Both the position numbers and the translations under genes were made by a program. The notes beneath the pieces were generated by a model, which was not told the origin of the DNA, did no database searches, and was given only the letters and a program-made list of their open reading frames with translations. Of a stretch of 5,350 bases of DNA, positions 4,623-5,350 are shown one piece after another. The stretch covers positions 1 through 5,350 of the forward strand of contig ONXY01000041.1 in NCBI GenBank assembly GCA_900321945.1, in the 5' to 3' direction. Position 1 is the stretch's first letter. Every line of letters begins with the position of its first letter. This stretch comes from an uncultured Eubacteriales bacterium (GTDB lineage: Bacteria > Bacillota_A > Clostridia > Christensenellales > Aristaeellaceae).

Positions 4623-5350
4623 ATGAAAAAACTGACTGCCTGTCTGCTGCTGCTCGCGATGCTTCTGTCCTGCGCAATCGCGGAAGAAAAAACCGAGCTG
4701 CCCGATATTGATCTGTCCGCGATCGACTGGGCGATCCCCAACAGCGAGCTTTCGGAAGATTTTGAGCAGGAAGGCGCCGAGGGCGAAGTGCGCCTGGCCG
4801 GGGACGTCAACCCCACCAGCGCCCAGGCGGAGGAAGCGGAAGAGGAAGCCTTTGTGGACGGCTTTACCCCCGACGACGTCTCCAGGATGATCATCGACGG
4901 GGACGACCGCGTGACAGTGAACAACACGAAGGCCTATCCCTACAGCACGATGGCCAATATGAAAGTTACGGGCGAGTGCAAATGCAAGTGGGAGTGCACC
5001 GGCTTCATGGTCGGCAAAAAATTCCTGCTGACCGCCGCGCACTGCATGATCTGTCCCGAACACAACAAATGGGCGAAGAACGTGACGTTCTACTTCGGCT
5101 ATCAGAGCAGCAGCAAATATCTGTACAAGTACACGGGCGGCTGGTACGCCGTCGCGGGAACCAGCTTCCCGAACGGATACAAATTCGATCAGATGTCCCA
5201 CGACTGGTGCTATGTGAAGCTGGACAAAGCCGTCGGCGAAAAGACCGGCTGGCTCGGTTTCAATATCGCTTCCGACAGCGAGATCAACACCCGGTACTAC
5301 ACCGTGGCCGGATACCGCGACAACAAGCTGAAGTACGGCTTCGGATGGGC
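4623..5350 (+). CDS. Secreted V8-like glutamyl endopeptidase-family serine protease (3' truncated by window)
   Basis: The frame stays open to the window end (242 residues plus two bases). Residues 1-20 are a signal peptide (MKK, hydrophobic core, cut at AIA-EE); LLSC (14-17) is a poor lipobox, so a lipoprotein is possible but less likely. Residues 21 to about 90 are a propeptide-like stretch with a third of its residues acidic. The protease domain starts near 90: IIDGDDRVTVNNTKAYPY resembles the mature N-terminus of Bacillus glutamyl endopeptidases (GSDDR..V.NT.AYPY). It continues with CTGFMVG, catalytic H140 in LLTAAHC and catalytic D194 in SHDWCYVKLDKAVG, followed by TGWLGF as in that family. 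The catalytic serine (GxSGxP) would lie beyond the edge. Cysteines C119, C121, C125, C141, C144 and C196 are more than the single pair usual in simple members. Cleavage after Glu is likely from the family but cannot be checked without the C-terminal half. It has its own promoter and is probably transcribed alone or as first gene. Confidence 0.9.
   Translation, partial: MKKLTACLLLLAMLLSCAIAEEKTELPDIDLSAIDWAIPNSELSEDFEQEGAEGEVRLAGDVNPTSAQAEEAEEEAFVDGFTPDDVSRMIIDGDDRVTVNNTKAYPYSTMANMKVTGECKCKWECTGFMVGKKFLLTAAHCMICPEHNKWAKNVTFYFGYQSSSKYLYKYTGGWYAVAGTSFPNGYKFDQMSHDWCYVKLDKAVGEKTGWLGFNIASDSEINTRYYTVAGYRDNKLKYGFGW

Noticed and set aside
4374..5201. 275-codon open frame on the minus strand opposite the protease gene
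   Set aside because: It crosses two terminators, a promoter and the serine protease coding region with clear His and Asp motifs; its translation shows no family signature.

Overview
The window is a GC-rich stretch of bacterial chromosome in which every supported gene lies on the + strand. Canonical AAAGGAG/AGGAGG ribosome-binding sites, compact T-tract terminators and a secreted V8-type glutamyl-endopeptidase-like protein suggest a GC-rich Gram-positive anaerobe of the Clostridia (gut or rumen type). That placement is an inference from style and gene content, not from a marker gene. No RNA genes, CRISPR arrays, insertion sequences or phage genes were found. The largest gap without a gene is 235 nt (4388-4622), and it contains terminators, a promoter and a leader hairpin.

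Region 1 (1-2083) is the end of an amino-acid uptake operon. It holds the C-terminal two thirds of a polar-amino-acid ABC permease, its GlnQ-type ATPase, and, overlapping the ATPase stop by ATGA, a cofactor-independent racemase/epimerase of the DapF fold. A strong intrinsic terminator follows 8 nt after the racemase stop. The racemase keeps both catalytic cysteine motifs but departs from true DapF around them. With its coupling to a transporter, this suggests it racemises an imported or exported amino acid (histidine is the best guess) rather than acting in lysine or cell-wall synthesis.

Region 2 (2071-3426) is a single gene for a HI0933/BaiN-type FAD-dependent oxidoreductase. It appears to have its own promoter, whose -35 box overlaps the T-tract of the preceding terminator, and a leader that can fold into a hairpin.

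Region 3 (3427-4466) encodes two small secreted proteins that are diverged tandem copies of one another (signal peptide plus a TG[KE]W...GSFTL...LFT domain of about 95 residues). A two-copy TGTMAY-type direct repeat with 11-bp period, resembling a PHO box, lies upstream. The pair ends in a perfect GC-rich terminator with a second terminator-like hairpin behind it.

Region 4 (4467-5350) is a well-formed sigma-70-like promoter, a leader with an 8-bp perfect hairpin, and the start of a secreted serine protease of the V8/glutamyl endopeptidase family. The protease has a very acidic propeptide and extra cysteines around the active-site histidine. It runs off the window before the catalytic serine.
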